Origin: Gemmatimonadales bacterium
Lineage (GTDB): Bacteria; Gemmatimonadota; Gemmatimonadetes; Longimicrobiales; Gaopeijiaceae
Direction: 5' to 3'
Assembly (NCBI GenBank): GCA_007695225.1
Contig: REED01000131.1
Span: 1 to 41,476, forward strand
DNA length: 41,476 bases
In this document: in pieces, positions 15,827 through 23,740 of the stretch
How positions within the stretch are numbered: position 1 is the first letter of the stretch
Layout: every line of letters starts with the position of its first letter
Made by a program: the position numbers and the translations under genes
The notes under the pieces: model-generated
The model's database searches: none
Told to the model about the DNA's origin: nothing
The model's input: the letters and a program-made list of their open reading frames with translations, nothing else

Positions 15827-16674
15827 TGGCTCAGCCCGGTCCTGGAGGAGGCCCCCTCGCCTTTCCATCACCCCTCGGGGTGCACCGGTGTGGAGCGGGA
15901 GAACCGCCGGTGGTCCTGGTCCATGGATTCGGGGCCAGCAATCACTCGTGGCGACACTGGATCCCCGCCCTCTCCCGAAAGCATACGGTCCATGCCGTGG
16001 AGCTCATGGGATTCGGCGGCGCCGCGGCGCCGCCGGGTGGCGATTACTCCCCTCGGGCTCAGGCGGGACATCTGGTGGAGCTACTCCGTCGCCTCCCCGG
16101 TCCCCCTCCGGTACTGGTGGGGCACTCCCTGGGAGGGTGCATCATCCTGCTGGCCGCTCTGCGATTGGCCGATGAGGGGGGTGCCGTTCCCCTTGCGGGG
16201 CTGGTGGTGATGAGCGGTCCGGTTTTTCCACAGAAGCTCCCCCCGTTCCTCACCCTGGCCCGAACTCCCGGAATCGGTGAACTCCTGCTCGCGGCCCCAC
16301 CACCCCGATGGGCGCTCCGGGCGGGTATCCGGGGAATCGTGGAACGGAAGGAGACCGTCACCCCGGAGCAGGTGGATGGATACCGGGCTCCCCTCCTCGA
16401 GCGGGCCCGCCGGCGAGCCATCCTACGGGCCGCCCGCCAGATCCAACCGGAAGAAGCGGATGAGATTGCGACCCGTTATCCCGAGATCACCCTTCCAACC
16501 CTGATCCTCTGGGGGGCAGGGGACCCGGTGGTGCCGCCGGCCTTCGCCCCCCGACTGGAGGAGGCCATGCCCCGAGCTCGTCGGGTCATCCTCCCGGGGG
16601 TGGGGCATCTCCCCGCCGAGGAAGCGCCCCAGGCCTCCCTGGATGCGGTCCTGGCCTTCCTGGACTCCCTTTAG
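15826..16674 (+). CDS. alpha/beta hydrolase
   Basis: The 282-residue protein shows the alpha/beta hydrolase fold: oxyanion region VVLVHGFGASNHSWRHW, nucleophile elbow GHSLGG with Ser 101, LILWGAGDPVVPP for the acidic residue, and GVGHLPAEEAP with the catalytic His. A cap region lies between. The start ATG overlaps the ATPase stop (TGATG), so it is coupled to the nuclease operon, though no functional link to DNA processing is known. The substrate cannot be deduced; close relatives include haloperoxidase-like and MhpC-like hydrolases. Confidence 0.9.
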   Translation: MAQPGPGGGPLAFPSPLGVHRCGAGEPPVVLVHGFGASNHSWRHWIPALSRKHTVHAVELMGFGGAAAPPGGDYSPRAQAGHLVELLRRLPGPPPVLVGHSLGGCIILLAALRLADEGGAVPLAGLVVMSGPVFPQKLPPFLTLARTPGIGELLLAAPPPRWALRAGIRGIVERKETVTPEQVDGYRAPLLERARRRAILRAARQIQPEEADEIATRYPEITLPTLILWGAGDPVVPPAFAPRLEEAMPRARRVILPGVGHLPAEEAPQASLDAVLAFLDSL

Positions 16675-16694
16675 CGTCGAAGAAGGGCGGAAAA

Positions 16695-16715
16695 GAGGGA
16701 GGGCCGGCATCCCTC
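16695..16715. terminator. possible hairpin between convergent genes
   Basis: GAGGGA and TCCCTC form a six-base-pair stem with a nine-base loop, in the 52 bases between the hydrolase stop and the glycosyltransferase stop. There is no T-run, so it is a weak candidate. Confidence 0.35.
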
Positions 16716-16726
16716 GCTCCCCGCCG

Positions 16727-17506
16727 TCAGCGGCTACGGAACCTGTCCCGCAGCACCAACTCCCGAAGAAGTGTGAAGCCCATCCGGGCCCCCACCCGAA
16801 GGGACATCCAGAGGGAGCCGGAAACCTTGGATTTCCCGGCGATCCGGCGCCCCCGGGGAAGCTCCACCTCCTTCACCCGAGCCCCCAGGTGCCGGGCTCG
16901 AAGCTGCATCTGAAGGGTCCATCCCCATGTTTCGTCATCCATGGACATTCGCTGGAGGAGCGTCCATTTGAGGGCCCGGAAGGGGCCCAGGTCCCTGGCC
17001 TCCAGGCCATGGAGGTGCCGGGCAAGCCAGAGGATGAAGCCGGTGCCGAGCCGCGCCCGAAGCTCCCCCGGCTCGCCCGGCGCCTCTGCGCCTCCAATCC
17101 CCTGGCCCCCTCCCGAGGGACGTCGGACCCCCACCGTCATGTCGGCCTCCGCGGCGAAGACAGGGCCGAGGAGGGCATGGAGATCTTCGGGGTCATCGCT
17201 CCCGTCGCCGTCCATGAAGAGGACTACATCGGGGGGGGGCGGAGTCCCGATCCCAAGGCCCTCTTCCAGGTAGCGGATGCCGGCCAGGCAGGCACGCCCG
17301 TATCCCTTTTGGGGCTCCCCCACCACGTGGGCGCCCCCCGCCCGGGCCGCCTCGCCGGTCCCATCCGTCGAGCCATTGTCCACCACCACCACCCGTTCCA
17401 CGCCCTGTTGTGCCAGGCGGCCCAGGAGGGAGGGGAGAACCGCTTCCTCGTCCCGGGCCGGGATGATGACAGCCACCCGGGAAAGGTCCACCTCCTTGGA
17501 GTTCAC
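16727..17506 (-). CDS. family 2 glycosyltransferase (dolichyl-phosphate-mannose-synthase-like)
   Basis: The protein has 259 residues from a GTG start, one base after the stop of the upstream glycosyltransferase. The GT-A fold is clear: VAVIIPARDEEAVLPSLL, VVVVDNGSTDGTGEAA, QKGYGRACLAGI, and VLFMDGDGSDDPEDL carrying the DxD-type metal site. The C-terminal part (RGRRIAGKSKVSGSLWMSLRVG) matches small prenyl-phosphate glycosyltransferases. There are no transmembrane anchors. It is the last gene of a four-gene coupled operon. It probably makes a polyprenyl-phosphate sugar or adds a sugar to an envelope polymer; donor and acceptor are unknown. Confidence 0.9.
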   Translation of the reverse strand: MNSKEVDLSRVAVIIPARDEEAVLPSLLGRLAQQGVERVVVVDNGSTDGTGEAARAGGAHVVGEPQKGYGRACLAGIRYLEEGLGIGTPPPPDVVLFMDGDGSDDPEDLHALLGPVFAAEADMTVGVRRPSGGGQGIGGAEAPGEPGELRARLGTGFILWLARHLHGLEARDLGPFRALKWTLLQRMSMDDETWGWTLQMQLRARHLGARVKEVELPRGRRIAGKSKVSGSLWMSLRVGARMGFTLLRELVLRDRFRSR

Positions 17507-17507
17507 C

Positions 17508-19049
17508 TCAGGCGCCGGAAGAGGCGCCGCCCAATGTCACGGCTTCGGGTTGGCGTCGAGCCGCCTTCGCTGGGGACTCCGGCTCGGCCCCTGTCTGCCG
17601 ACCCAACGCCATCCACCCCCATCCGAAGGTAAAGAGCACCAGGAAGGGCAGGGATCCCAGGTACCCCCAGTGCACCGCCAACCCGATGCACGCCAGCATC
17701 CACGTGAGGAGGACGGCGCGAAGGAGCCCATCTCCCCGGATGGATGGAGCGGCATAGATGGGCGCCTGTTCCTGCCCCTGCTTGGGGGTCCTCAGGAAGG
17801 GATCCGCTACGCCACGTCGAAGTCCGCGAAGCACGGATCGTGAAACCGGGGCGGTCAGCCCAACCCCAAGGGCGAGGGTGGCCACCGCCGTGGGGACGAG
17901 GCGTCGCCAGGGACGCCTCCGCACCCGACCTGCAGAGACGTAGAAGGTGAGAAACGAGAGGGTGGCCAGGGTGAATACCATCAGGTCCAGGTGGAGGAGC
18001 CCACGTAGCCCCAGACTCTCCCGGGCCACCGCCGAGGGAAGAAGGAGGACGCCCAGCCCCAGGGTCAGAGGGTGTGCCAGGTGTCCCAGGAGATGGACCG
18101 TCCCCTCCATCTTCACTCGGAGGGACCAGGGTCCCCGCCAGAGAGGACCCAGAAGCTTTCTCCCCGTCTGGATCCCGCCCTGGGCCCAGCGCTTCTGCTG
18201 GACCTCCAGCGCCCGGGGGCTCTCCGGGAGCTCCGCCGCCACCCCCACACCGGAAAGGAACACGAACCGCCAGCCCGCCATCTGGGCGCGGTAGCTCACA
18301 TCCAGGTCCTCGGTGAGGGTATCGGAGGACCAGCCCCCGGCCTCCTCCAGCGCGGAGCGGCGCCACATTCCCGCCGTGCCGTTGAAGTTGAGGAAGCACC
18401 CGGTGGCATACCGCCCCCCCTGCTCGAAGAAGAAGTGGGCATCCAGCAGAAGGGCCTGACAGCGAGTCAGGAGGCTGGCTTCCTCATTCAGGTGATCCCA
18501 CCGGGCCTGCACCATCCCGACACCACGGTCCCGAAAAGAGGGCAGGAGGCGCCGGATCAGATCGGAATCGGGGATGAAGTCGGCATCCAGGATCAGGAAG
18601 AATTCACCTCGGGCCCGCTCCATCCCCCATTGTAGAGCACCTGCCTTGAATCCGTCCCGGGAGCCGCGGCGAAGGTGCTCCATGCGAATGCCCCGGGACC
18701 GCCACTTCTCAGTCCGGGCACGTGCACGCGCCACAGTCTCGTCCGTGGAATCATCGAGCACCTGGATCTCGAGACGGTCCCGGGGATAGTCGAGGAGGGC
18801 GACCGCATCCAGGAGCCGCTCCACGACGGCGGCCTCGTTGTACAGGGGAAGCTGGACGGTGACCCGAGGAAGGGCGTCGGATGTCCCTGAGACCCCCGCC
18901 ATGTCCCCACTTTCGAGGCCTGGAATGGAGCGGCCCCGGGCGGCGATTCGCAGGAGGTGGAGACGATGGAAGGCAAAGGGAAGCAGGAGTCCCAGCGTTA
19001 TGGCGGTGACGCCCAGGATGAGCCACGCAACGGGTGCGGGAAGGATCAT
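17508..19049 (-). CDS. membrane family 2 glycosyltransferase, cellulose-synthase-like
   Basis: From ATG 19049 (preceded by GGAGGT) the protein has 513 residues. An N-terminal membrane helix (PVAWLILGVTAITLGLLLPF) precedes a GT-A domain with VTVQLPLYNEAAVVERLL, VLDDSTDETV, LDADFIPDSDL, TEDLD and QQKRWAQG. The D, DxD, TED and Q-x-x-R-W set is that of processive synthases such as BcsA. About four more membrane helices fill the C-terminal third. The start overlaps the stop of the 87-residue cysteine protein (ATGA). It probably polymerises or glucosylates an envelope component, as in the mannan or glucomannan synthase-like group; no BcsB or c-di-GMP PilZ domain is visible. Confidence 0.92.
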   Translation of the reverse strand: MILPAPVAWLILGVTAITLGLLLPFAFHRLHLLRIAARGRSIPGLESGDMAGVSGTSDALPRVTVQLPLYNEAAVVERLLDAVALLDYPRDRLEIQVLDDSTDETVARARARTEKWRSRGIRMEHLRRGSRDGFKAGALQWGMERARGEFFLILDADFIPDSDLIRRLLPSFRDRGVGMVQARWDHLNEEASLLTRCQALLLDAHFFFEQGGRYATGCFLNFNGTAGMWRRSALEEAGGWSSDTLTEDLDVSYRAQMAGWRFVFLSGVGVAAELPESPRALEVQQKRWAQGGIQTGRKLLGPLWRGPWSLRVKMEGTVHLLGHLAHPLTLGLGVLLLPSAVARESLGLRGLLHLDLMVFTLATLSFLTFYVSAGRVRRRPWRRLVPTAVATLALGVGLTAPVSRSVLRGLRRGVADPFLRTPKQGQEQAPIYAAPSIRGDGLLRAVLLTWMLACIGLAVHWGYLGSLPFLVLFTFGWGWMALGRQTGAEPESPAKAARRQPEAVTLGGASSGA

Positions 19050-19309
19050 GACCCCACCTCCGCTCGTGGATCGCGGTCCCCCAGGGTGCCTCCCGCCCCC
19101 CTCCGGTCCCTGGTGTTGCCCTCCCCGGAGTCTTTCCGGTATCCGGCACAAGCCAGGACCGGAAGGGGCGGATACTTTCGGAAGCGCGGGTCCGTGGCCG
19201 CTCGGCCGCAGAGGAGGAACACCGAGCCTCGTCGGTTCTCAACCCGACGGACGTGGAGGCATGTGGCGCAAAGTCCCGGCGGCGGGCCGGAGAGTCGCCC
19301 TTGGTTCAT
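19046..19309 (-). CDS. small four-cysteine protein, function unknown
   Basis: The 87-residue protein overlaps the upstream PgeF-like gene and the downstream glycosyltransferase by four bases each (ATGA at both ends), which supports it as a real coupled gene. It carries CATCLH (Cys 14, Cys 17, His 19), then RGSVFLLCGRA (Cys 34) and YPPLPVLACAGY (Cys 54), a pattern suited to one zinc or iron-sulfur site. I recall similar short proteins with CxxCxH...RGSxFxLC...YPxLPVxxC in other high-GC bacteria, but I cannot confirm that here. After residue 58 the tail is Gly/Arg-rich and disordered. No function is proposed. Confidence 0.78.
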   Translation of the reverse strand: MNQGRLSGPPPGLCATCLHVRRVENRRGSVFLLCGRAATDPRFRKYPPLPVLACAGYRKDSGEGNTRDRRGAGGTLGDRDPRAEVGS

Positions 19310-20127
19310 TTACGTCCCCCGGGTCGATTCCGGATCCCGATGAAGGCCACGTGCCGCCCCTGGTCCCCTCCCCGATGGGAAAAGAGGAGGGGGTCCTCCC
19401 GTGTATCCCGCTGGGAGATGCTCAGGGCGGCCGGGGACACGCCGGCCCTGAGGCACCGATCGGCCAGGACCGCCCGGAGATCAAGGGGGGAGGGGCCCGA
19501 GGGAACCGGAAGCCCCAGGGCCGCATGCACTTCCGGGCCCACCTCGTAGGACGCTGCGCCGATGGCGGGCCCCAGGTGGACGCTGACGTCCTCCGCCCCC
19601 ACACCGAAGTGATCCTCCAGGGCCTCGAGTCCCGCTTCCAGAATTCCCTCCGCGGCTCCCCGCCATCCGGCGTGGAGAAGGGCCACCAGGCGCGCCCGGG
19701 GCTCCACCATGAAGATGGGCACGCAGTCCGCCAGGGAAACGGTGAGGAGCAGGTCAGGCTCCCGGGTTGCATGCCCATCGCAAGGCAGAGCCAGATGGAG
19801 TCCCGGCGGCATCTCGCCGTGCATCCGGACAACGGAGCCGTGTTCCTGAGGGGAGTGGACCACCGCCGCCGCGCCGGAGAGAGCCCGAAGCGCATCCCAC
19901 CGGGGAAGAACCTCCGCGCCGGTGGCCGGGCCACGGAGGCGAAGATCAAAGGGATCGCCGCCATCTCCTTCGGCTCCCCGCCGGGTGGTGATCCCGTGGA
20001 TGAGCCAGGGGAGCGACGCTAGCCATTCCGCCTGTACCAACACGGGAGGACGGGACGGTGCCTCCCGGAGGTCCTCGAGGAGGAGTTGCGGGGTCCCGAT
20101 GGCGGGGTCGGCGGAGGTAGGGGTCAT
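19306..20127 (-). CDS. pgeF: PgeF/YfiH family multicopper-oxidase-like protein
   Basis: From ATG 20127 the product has 274 residues, typical of the family. The conserved zinc-site features are present: SPQEHGSVV (His 96), LADCVPIF (Cys 135) and LLHAGWRG (His 152), followed by LGPAIGAASYEVGPEV. Family members have been described as purine nucleoside phosphorylase or adenosine deaminase-like, and E. coli PgeF hydrolyses a misincorporated UDP-MurNAc peptide. In this window the gene heads an operon with envelope-type glycosyltransferases, which would fit an envelope role. That link is inference. No clear ribosome site precedes the chosen ATG; the open frame extends to 20235 without family similarity. 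Confidence 0.9.
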   Translation of the reverse strand: MTPTSADPAIGTPQLLLEDLREAPSRPPVLVQAEWLASLPWLIHGITTRRGAEGDGGDPFDLRLRGPATGAEVLPRWDALRALSGAAAVVHSPQEHGSVVRMHGEMPPGLHLALPCDGHATREPDLLLTVSLADCVPIFMVEPRARLVALLHAGWRGAAEGILEAGLEALEDHFGVGAEDVSVHLGPAIGAASYEVGPEVHAALGLPVPSGPSPLDLRAVLADRCLRAGVSPAALSISQRDTREDPLLFSHRGGDQGRHVAFIGIRNRPGGRK

Positions 20128-20347
20128 GATCGGGGGTCGGAGTGCAAGGCGTCTTCTCCACGGTGAACCCCCGAAAGCTGCTCGGGGATCCTGAACGGGG
20201 AAAGCCCTCCCCGAAGATCCGGGATAGGGCCGCACCCCCGCGAGAGGCGGGGGTGCCTCCGAACCGAAGGGGCCCGGTCACCGGATCACCGGGTACCCAG
20301 GAAGAAGGTCCGGGGCAGGCCGGGGCGGGCGCCGGCGGGACGGCGGC
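20128..20347. other. intergenic region with hairpin, upstream of pgeF
   Basis: No gene is seen here. It contains a perfect hairpin at 20232-20256 (listed separately) and short GC-rich repeats. The promoter of the pgeF operon should lie here on the minus strand, but no clear elements are visible. Confidence 0.5.
20232..20256. terminator. perfect hairpin, terminator candidate
   Basis: GCACCCCCGC (20232-20241) and GCGGGGGTGC (20247-20256) form a ten-base-pair stem with loop GAGAG. There is no T-run on either strand. On the minus strand it sits after the disrupted ORF and before pgeF, so it may end transcription of the former. Confidence 0.5.
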
Positions 20348-20698
20348 TCACCCCGAGGCGTCCACTCCCAGGTCATTTACCCCTTCGCTCTCGTACTTCC
20401 GGTCGTTGGCCCGAAGTCGGAGGGCGTCATCACCGCAAGGGGCACCCTGAAGTATGGCGAAGAGTTCGGGGCTGGGGTCCGGAGCGGCCATCACGCCGGC
20501 GATGCCGGATCCCCCCGACGCTCTGCAGCGTGTACCCGTTCCGGGCCAACCGATCGTGAAACCTCGTGACCACGAGGGCCCCCAGACCCTGGGGGCCCTC
20601 GACCAACCAGCCGTATCGGACGCCCGGATCACCGACCCGGGCCCGGGCCGGGATCCGGGGACCACCTGGAAGGCCTGGGAGTCCCAGATGGCCCCCAT
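20348..20698 (-). pseudogene. frame-disrupted small ORF, unrecognised
   Basis: One minus-strand frame is open from ATG 20698 to a stop at 20348 (116 residues), but its middle third does not look coding. GC-rich third positions are strong in the first about 25 codons (MGAIWDSQAFQVV) and in the last about 50 codons (VMAAPDPSPELFAILQGAP to the stop). In the middle they move to a neighbouring frame, which reads RYGWLVEGPQGLGALVVTRF and RLARNGYTLQSVGG. Two compensating one-base shifts, one near 20615-20650 and one in the six-C run at 20511-20516, would restore a single protein of about 115 residues. This could be a decayed gene, assembly homopolymer errors, or chance. The product is not recognised. 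Confidence 0.35.
20574..20600. repeat. perfect 12-base inverted repeat with 3-base loop
   Basis: GAGGGCCCCCAG (20574-20585), loop ACC, and CTGGGGGCCCTC (20589-20600) form a very stable hairpin. It overlaps the disrupted ORF and lies about 200 bases upstream of sucA, so it could act as a terminator or attenuator-like structure. It partly competes with a second hairpin, CCTCGTG/CACGAGG (20562-20577). Confidence 0.75.
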
Positions 20699-20798
20699 CT
20701 CGCTTCCCAGCCAAAATCCCTTACTTTAGAGGCCGATTCCATCGGCCCGGGCTTCGGCCTGAACCTTTCGCACCTCCGGGTGCGCCGCTCCAGGGACC

Positions 20799-23696
20799 AT
20801 GTCGATTTCCAAGCTCTTCGACGGCTACAACGCCGGCTACGTCCAGGACCTCTTCGAACAGTTCGCCCGTAACCCGGATTCCATTCCCGAGGATTGGCGA
20901 ACCATCTTCTCGGCTCGGCTGGACGAACTGGTGGCCGAAGGACTCCTGGTCCCCGAGGCACTCCAGAACGGGAAGGGGCTGATCGCCCCCCCGGCGGAAG
21001 CGGCCCCTGCCGCTCCGGTTGCCGAGACACGGACTGTGGAGGCCGCAGCTGCTGCGGTGAAGGCTCCCGGGACCCAAGAGGACCGAGAGGACGAACGCCT
21101 CGGCCTCCTCCCTCTCATCGCACGTGCGGCGGGGTTGATCCAGGCCTTCCGGGACCACGGTCACCAACTTGCCCATATCGACCCCCTGGGAGGCGACCCA
21201 CCGGGCCACCCCCAGCTCGACCCCTCCTTCTTCGGGACCTCCATCGAGGATCTGAGGAAGATCCCCACCTCCCTCATTCTGGAGGAAGGCGACGACACGC
21301 CTCTCTCCGAGACGCTGGACCGGCTCCGCAAGATCTACTGCGGGACGGTGGGCTACCAGTTCGAGCACCTGGAGGATCCGGAGCGGGTCCGCTGGCTCTG
21401 GACCGAGGTGGAGTCAGGGACCCACGCCCAGCCCATGTCCGCCGAGGAGAAGCGGGCCCTCCTGAAGCGGCTCTCCGAAGTGGAGGGTTTGGAGCGCTTC
21501 CTCCATCGCACCTACCTGGGTCAGAAGCGGTTCTCCATCGAGGGGAACGATATGATGGTCCCCATGCTGGACCTGGCCCTGGAGCACGGGGCCCGGGCCG
21601 GGGCCCGCAGGGCGGTGCTGGGGATGGCCCATCGGGGCCGACTGAACGTCCTCACCCATATCGTGGGCATCGAGTACGGCGCCCTTCTCCGGGAGTTCGA
21701 GGGCGCCCCCCAGGCCGACGGGGCCCTGGCCATCGCCCAGGCCGGAACCGGCGACGTGAAGTATCACCACGGAGCCCGGGGGCGCTTCCCCGTTTCGGAT
21801 GGGGCCGAGGTCGAAGTGAACCTGGCCCCCAACCCTTCCCACCTGGAATTCGTCAATCCTGTAGTGGGGGGGATGGCCCGACTGCTCCAGTACACCGGGC
21901 CGGAGCCGGACGCCTCCCAGGAGCAGGAGACGGTCATCCCCATCCTGATCCACGGGGACGCCGCCTTCTCCGCCGAGGGCGTGGTGGCGGAATCGCTGAA
22001 CATGGCGCGGCTCCGTGGCTACACCGTGGGCGGGACCATCCACATCATCGCCAACAATCAGGTGGGGTTCACCACCGATCCCCGTGACGGCCGTTCCACC
22101 CGCTACGCCTCGGACGTGGCCAAGGGATATGACATCCCCGTGGTCCATGTGAACGCCGACGACGCCGAGGCCTGCCTGGCCGCCATGCGCCTGGCCATGG
22201 CCTACCGGGCGACCTTCCACGACGACTTCGTCATCGATCTGGTGGGGTACCGGCGCCACGGGCACAATGAGGGGGACGAACCGGGATACACCCAGCCCCG
22301 CCTCTACCAGGTCATCCAGGACCACCCCACCGTCCGTACCCTTTTCGTGCGGAAGCTGGTGGAGGAGGGCACGCTCTCGGAGGAGGAGGCCACCGCCATG
22401 GAGGACGCGGTGGTGGAAACCCTGCGTTCGGCCCAGGAGCGGGTGAAGGAAGAGAAGGCAGGAGCAGGGCACGACCCATTCCCGCCCCCACCCCCGGAAC
22501 TGGAGCCGGTGGAAGCCCACACCGAGGTGGAGGCCGGGCTCCTCATGGAAGTGAACGACTTCATCCTGGAGGCACCGGAGGGGTTCAAGGTGCATCCCAA
22601 GCTGAAGCGGCAGTTCGATCGCCGCCGCAAGGACTTCGGCCTCGATTCGAAGCTGGACTGGGCGCATGCCGAGTCCCTGGCCTTCGGAACCCTGGTCCGG
22701 GAAGGCGTTCCGGTGCGGCTCTCCGGGCAGGACTCGGAGCGGGGAACGTTCTCCCAGCGTCACCTGGTCCTCCATGACCACGTGAGCGGGGAACGGCACC
22801 TGCCCCTGGAGCATCTGGGGCCCGCCCGCTTCGAGGTCTACAACTCCCCCCTCTCAGAGGTGGGGGTGCTGGGGTTCGAGTACGGCTACTCCGTGGTGGC
22901 GGAGCGAGACTTCGTTCTCTGGGAGGCCCAGTTCGGCGACTTCGTGAACGTGGCCCAGGTGATCCTGGACCAGTTCCTTGCGTCGGGACGGACCAAGTGG
23001 GGACAGCTCTCCTCCCTCACCCTCCTCCTTCCCCACGGATACGAGGGGCAGGGACCGGAGCACTCCTCCGCCCGGCTGGAGCGTTTCCTCCAGCTCGGTG
23101 CGGAGGACAACATCCGGGTGGCATACCCAACCACCCCCGCCCAGTACTTCCACCTTCTTCGACGCCAGGCCCTGGGAACGCCCAAGCGGCCCCTGGTGGT
23201 GATGACGCCCAAGAGCCTCCTGCGGCACCCGAGGGCCACCTCCACGGCTTCGGAGCTGGTGGAGGGCGAGTTCCGGACCGTCCTCCCCGATCCGGTGAAC
23301 GCCGGGAAGGAAGAATCCGTGACCCGACTCCTCCTCTGTTCGGGGAAGGTCTATTACGACCTCCTCACCGCCGAGGGCCGGGAAGAGATGGACCACCTGG
23401 CCGTGGGTCGGATCGAGGAGCTCTATCCCTTCCCCACCGATGAGATCCGCGCTCTGGTGGATCGTTATCCGGCGCTGGAAGAGGTCTACTGGGTCCAGGA
23501 AGAGCCTCGGAACATGGGCGCCCTCACCTACGTGGGGCCCCTCCTCCGGGGCGTCGTTCCCCGGGAGATCCCCCTCCGGCATGTTTCCCGCCCCGAGCGG
23601 GCCTCACCGGCCGAGGGCCGCGCCGCCTCCCACGAGGCGAAGCAGGCGAAGCTGATGCGGGATGCACTGGGGACGGAGGTTCCCGTGGCGGACTGA
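20799..23696 (+). CDS. sucA: 2-oxoglutarate dehydrogenase E1 component
   Basis: The 965-residue product is the thiamine diphosphate-dependent E1 of the 2-oxoglutarate dehydrogenase complex, decarboxylating 2-oxoglutarate in the TCA cycle. The N-terminus has the family motif (LFDGYNAGYVQDLFEQFARN, then IPEDWRTIF). An Ala/Pro-rich linker lies at about 65-90. The core shows GMAHRGRLNVL, HGDAAFSAEGVV (ThDP motif, Asp 387) with IIANNQVGFTT, YRRHGHNEGDEP, and the C-terminal pyrimidine-binding domain with HGYEGQGPEHSSARLERFLQL. Length and motifs are complete. No sucB or lpd lies beside it; the next gene is convergent. The ATG has only a weak purine-rich ribosome site. Confidence 0.97.
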   Translation: MSISKLFDGYNAGYVQDLFEQFARNPDSIPEDWRTIFSARLDELVAEGLLVPEALQNGKGLIAPPAEAAPAAPVAETRTVEAAAAAVKAPGTQEDREDERLGLLPLIARAAGLIQAFRDHGHQLAHIDPLGGDPPGHPQLDPSFFGTSIEDLRKIPTSLILEEGDDTPLSETLDRLRKIYCGTVGYQFEHLEDPERVRWLWTEVESGTHAQPMSAEEKRALLKRLSEVEGLERFLHRTYLGQKRFSIEGNDMMVPMLDLALEHGARAGARRAVLGMAHRGRLNVLTHIVGIEYGALLREFEGAPQADGALAIAQAGTGDVKYHHGARGRFPVSDGAEVEVNLAPNPSHLEFVNPVVGGMARLLQYTGPEPDASQEQETVIPILIHGDAAFSAEGVVAESLNMARLRGYTVGGTIHIIANNQVGFTTDPRDGRSTRYASDVAKGYDIPVVHVNADDAEACLAAMRLAMAYRATFHDDFVIDLVGYRRHGHNEGDEPGYTQPRLYQVIQDHPTVRTLFVRKLVEEGTLSEEEATAMEDAVVETLRSAQERVKEEKAGAGHDPFPPPPPELEPVEAHTEVEAGLLMEVNDFILEAPEGFKVHPKLKRQFDRRRKDFGLDSKLDWAHAESLAFGTLVREGVPVRLSGQDSERGTFSQRHLVLHDHVSGERHLPLEHLGPARFEVYNSPLSEVGVLGFEYGYSVVAERDFVLWEAQFGDFVNVAQVILDQFLASGRTKWGQLSSLTLLLPHGYEGQGPEHSSARLERFLQLGAEDNIRVAYPTTPAQYFHLLRRQALGTPKRPLVVMTPKSLLRHPRATSTASELVEGEFRTVLPDPVNAGKEESVTRLLLCSGKVYYDLLTAEGREEMDHLAVGRIEELYPFPTDEIRALVDRYPALEEVYWVQEEPRNMGALTYVGPLLRGVVPREIPLRHVSRPERASPAEGRAASHEAKQAKLMRDALGTEVPVAD

Positions 23697-23718
23697 GGCG
23701 GGGTACATGCCCCTCCTC
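23695..23718. terminator. hairpin between convergent sucA and oxidoreductase genes
   Basis: GAGG-C-GGGG pairs with CCCC-T-CCTC around loop TACATG, a nine-position stem with one mismatch. It overlaps the sucA stop codon and lies before the stop of the opposite gene. There is no T-run. Confidence 0.45.
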
Positions 23719-23740
23719 GCCCGCGGCCTCCACGGGCAGG

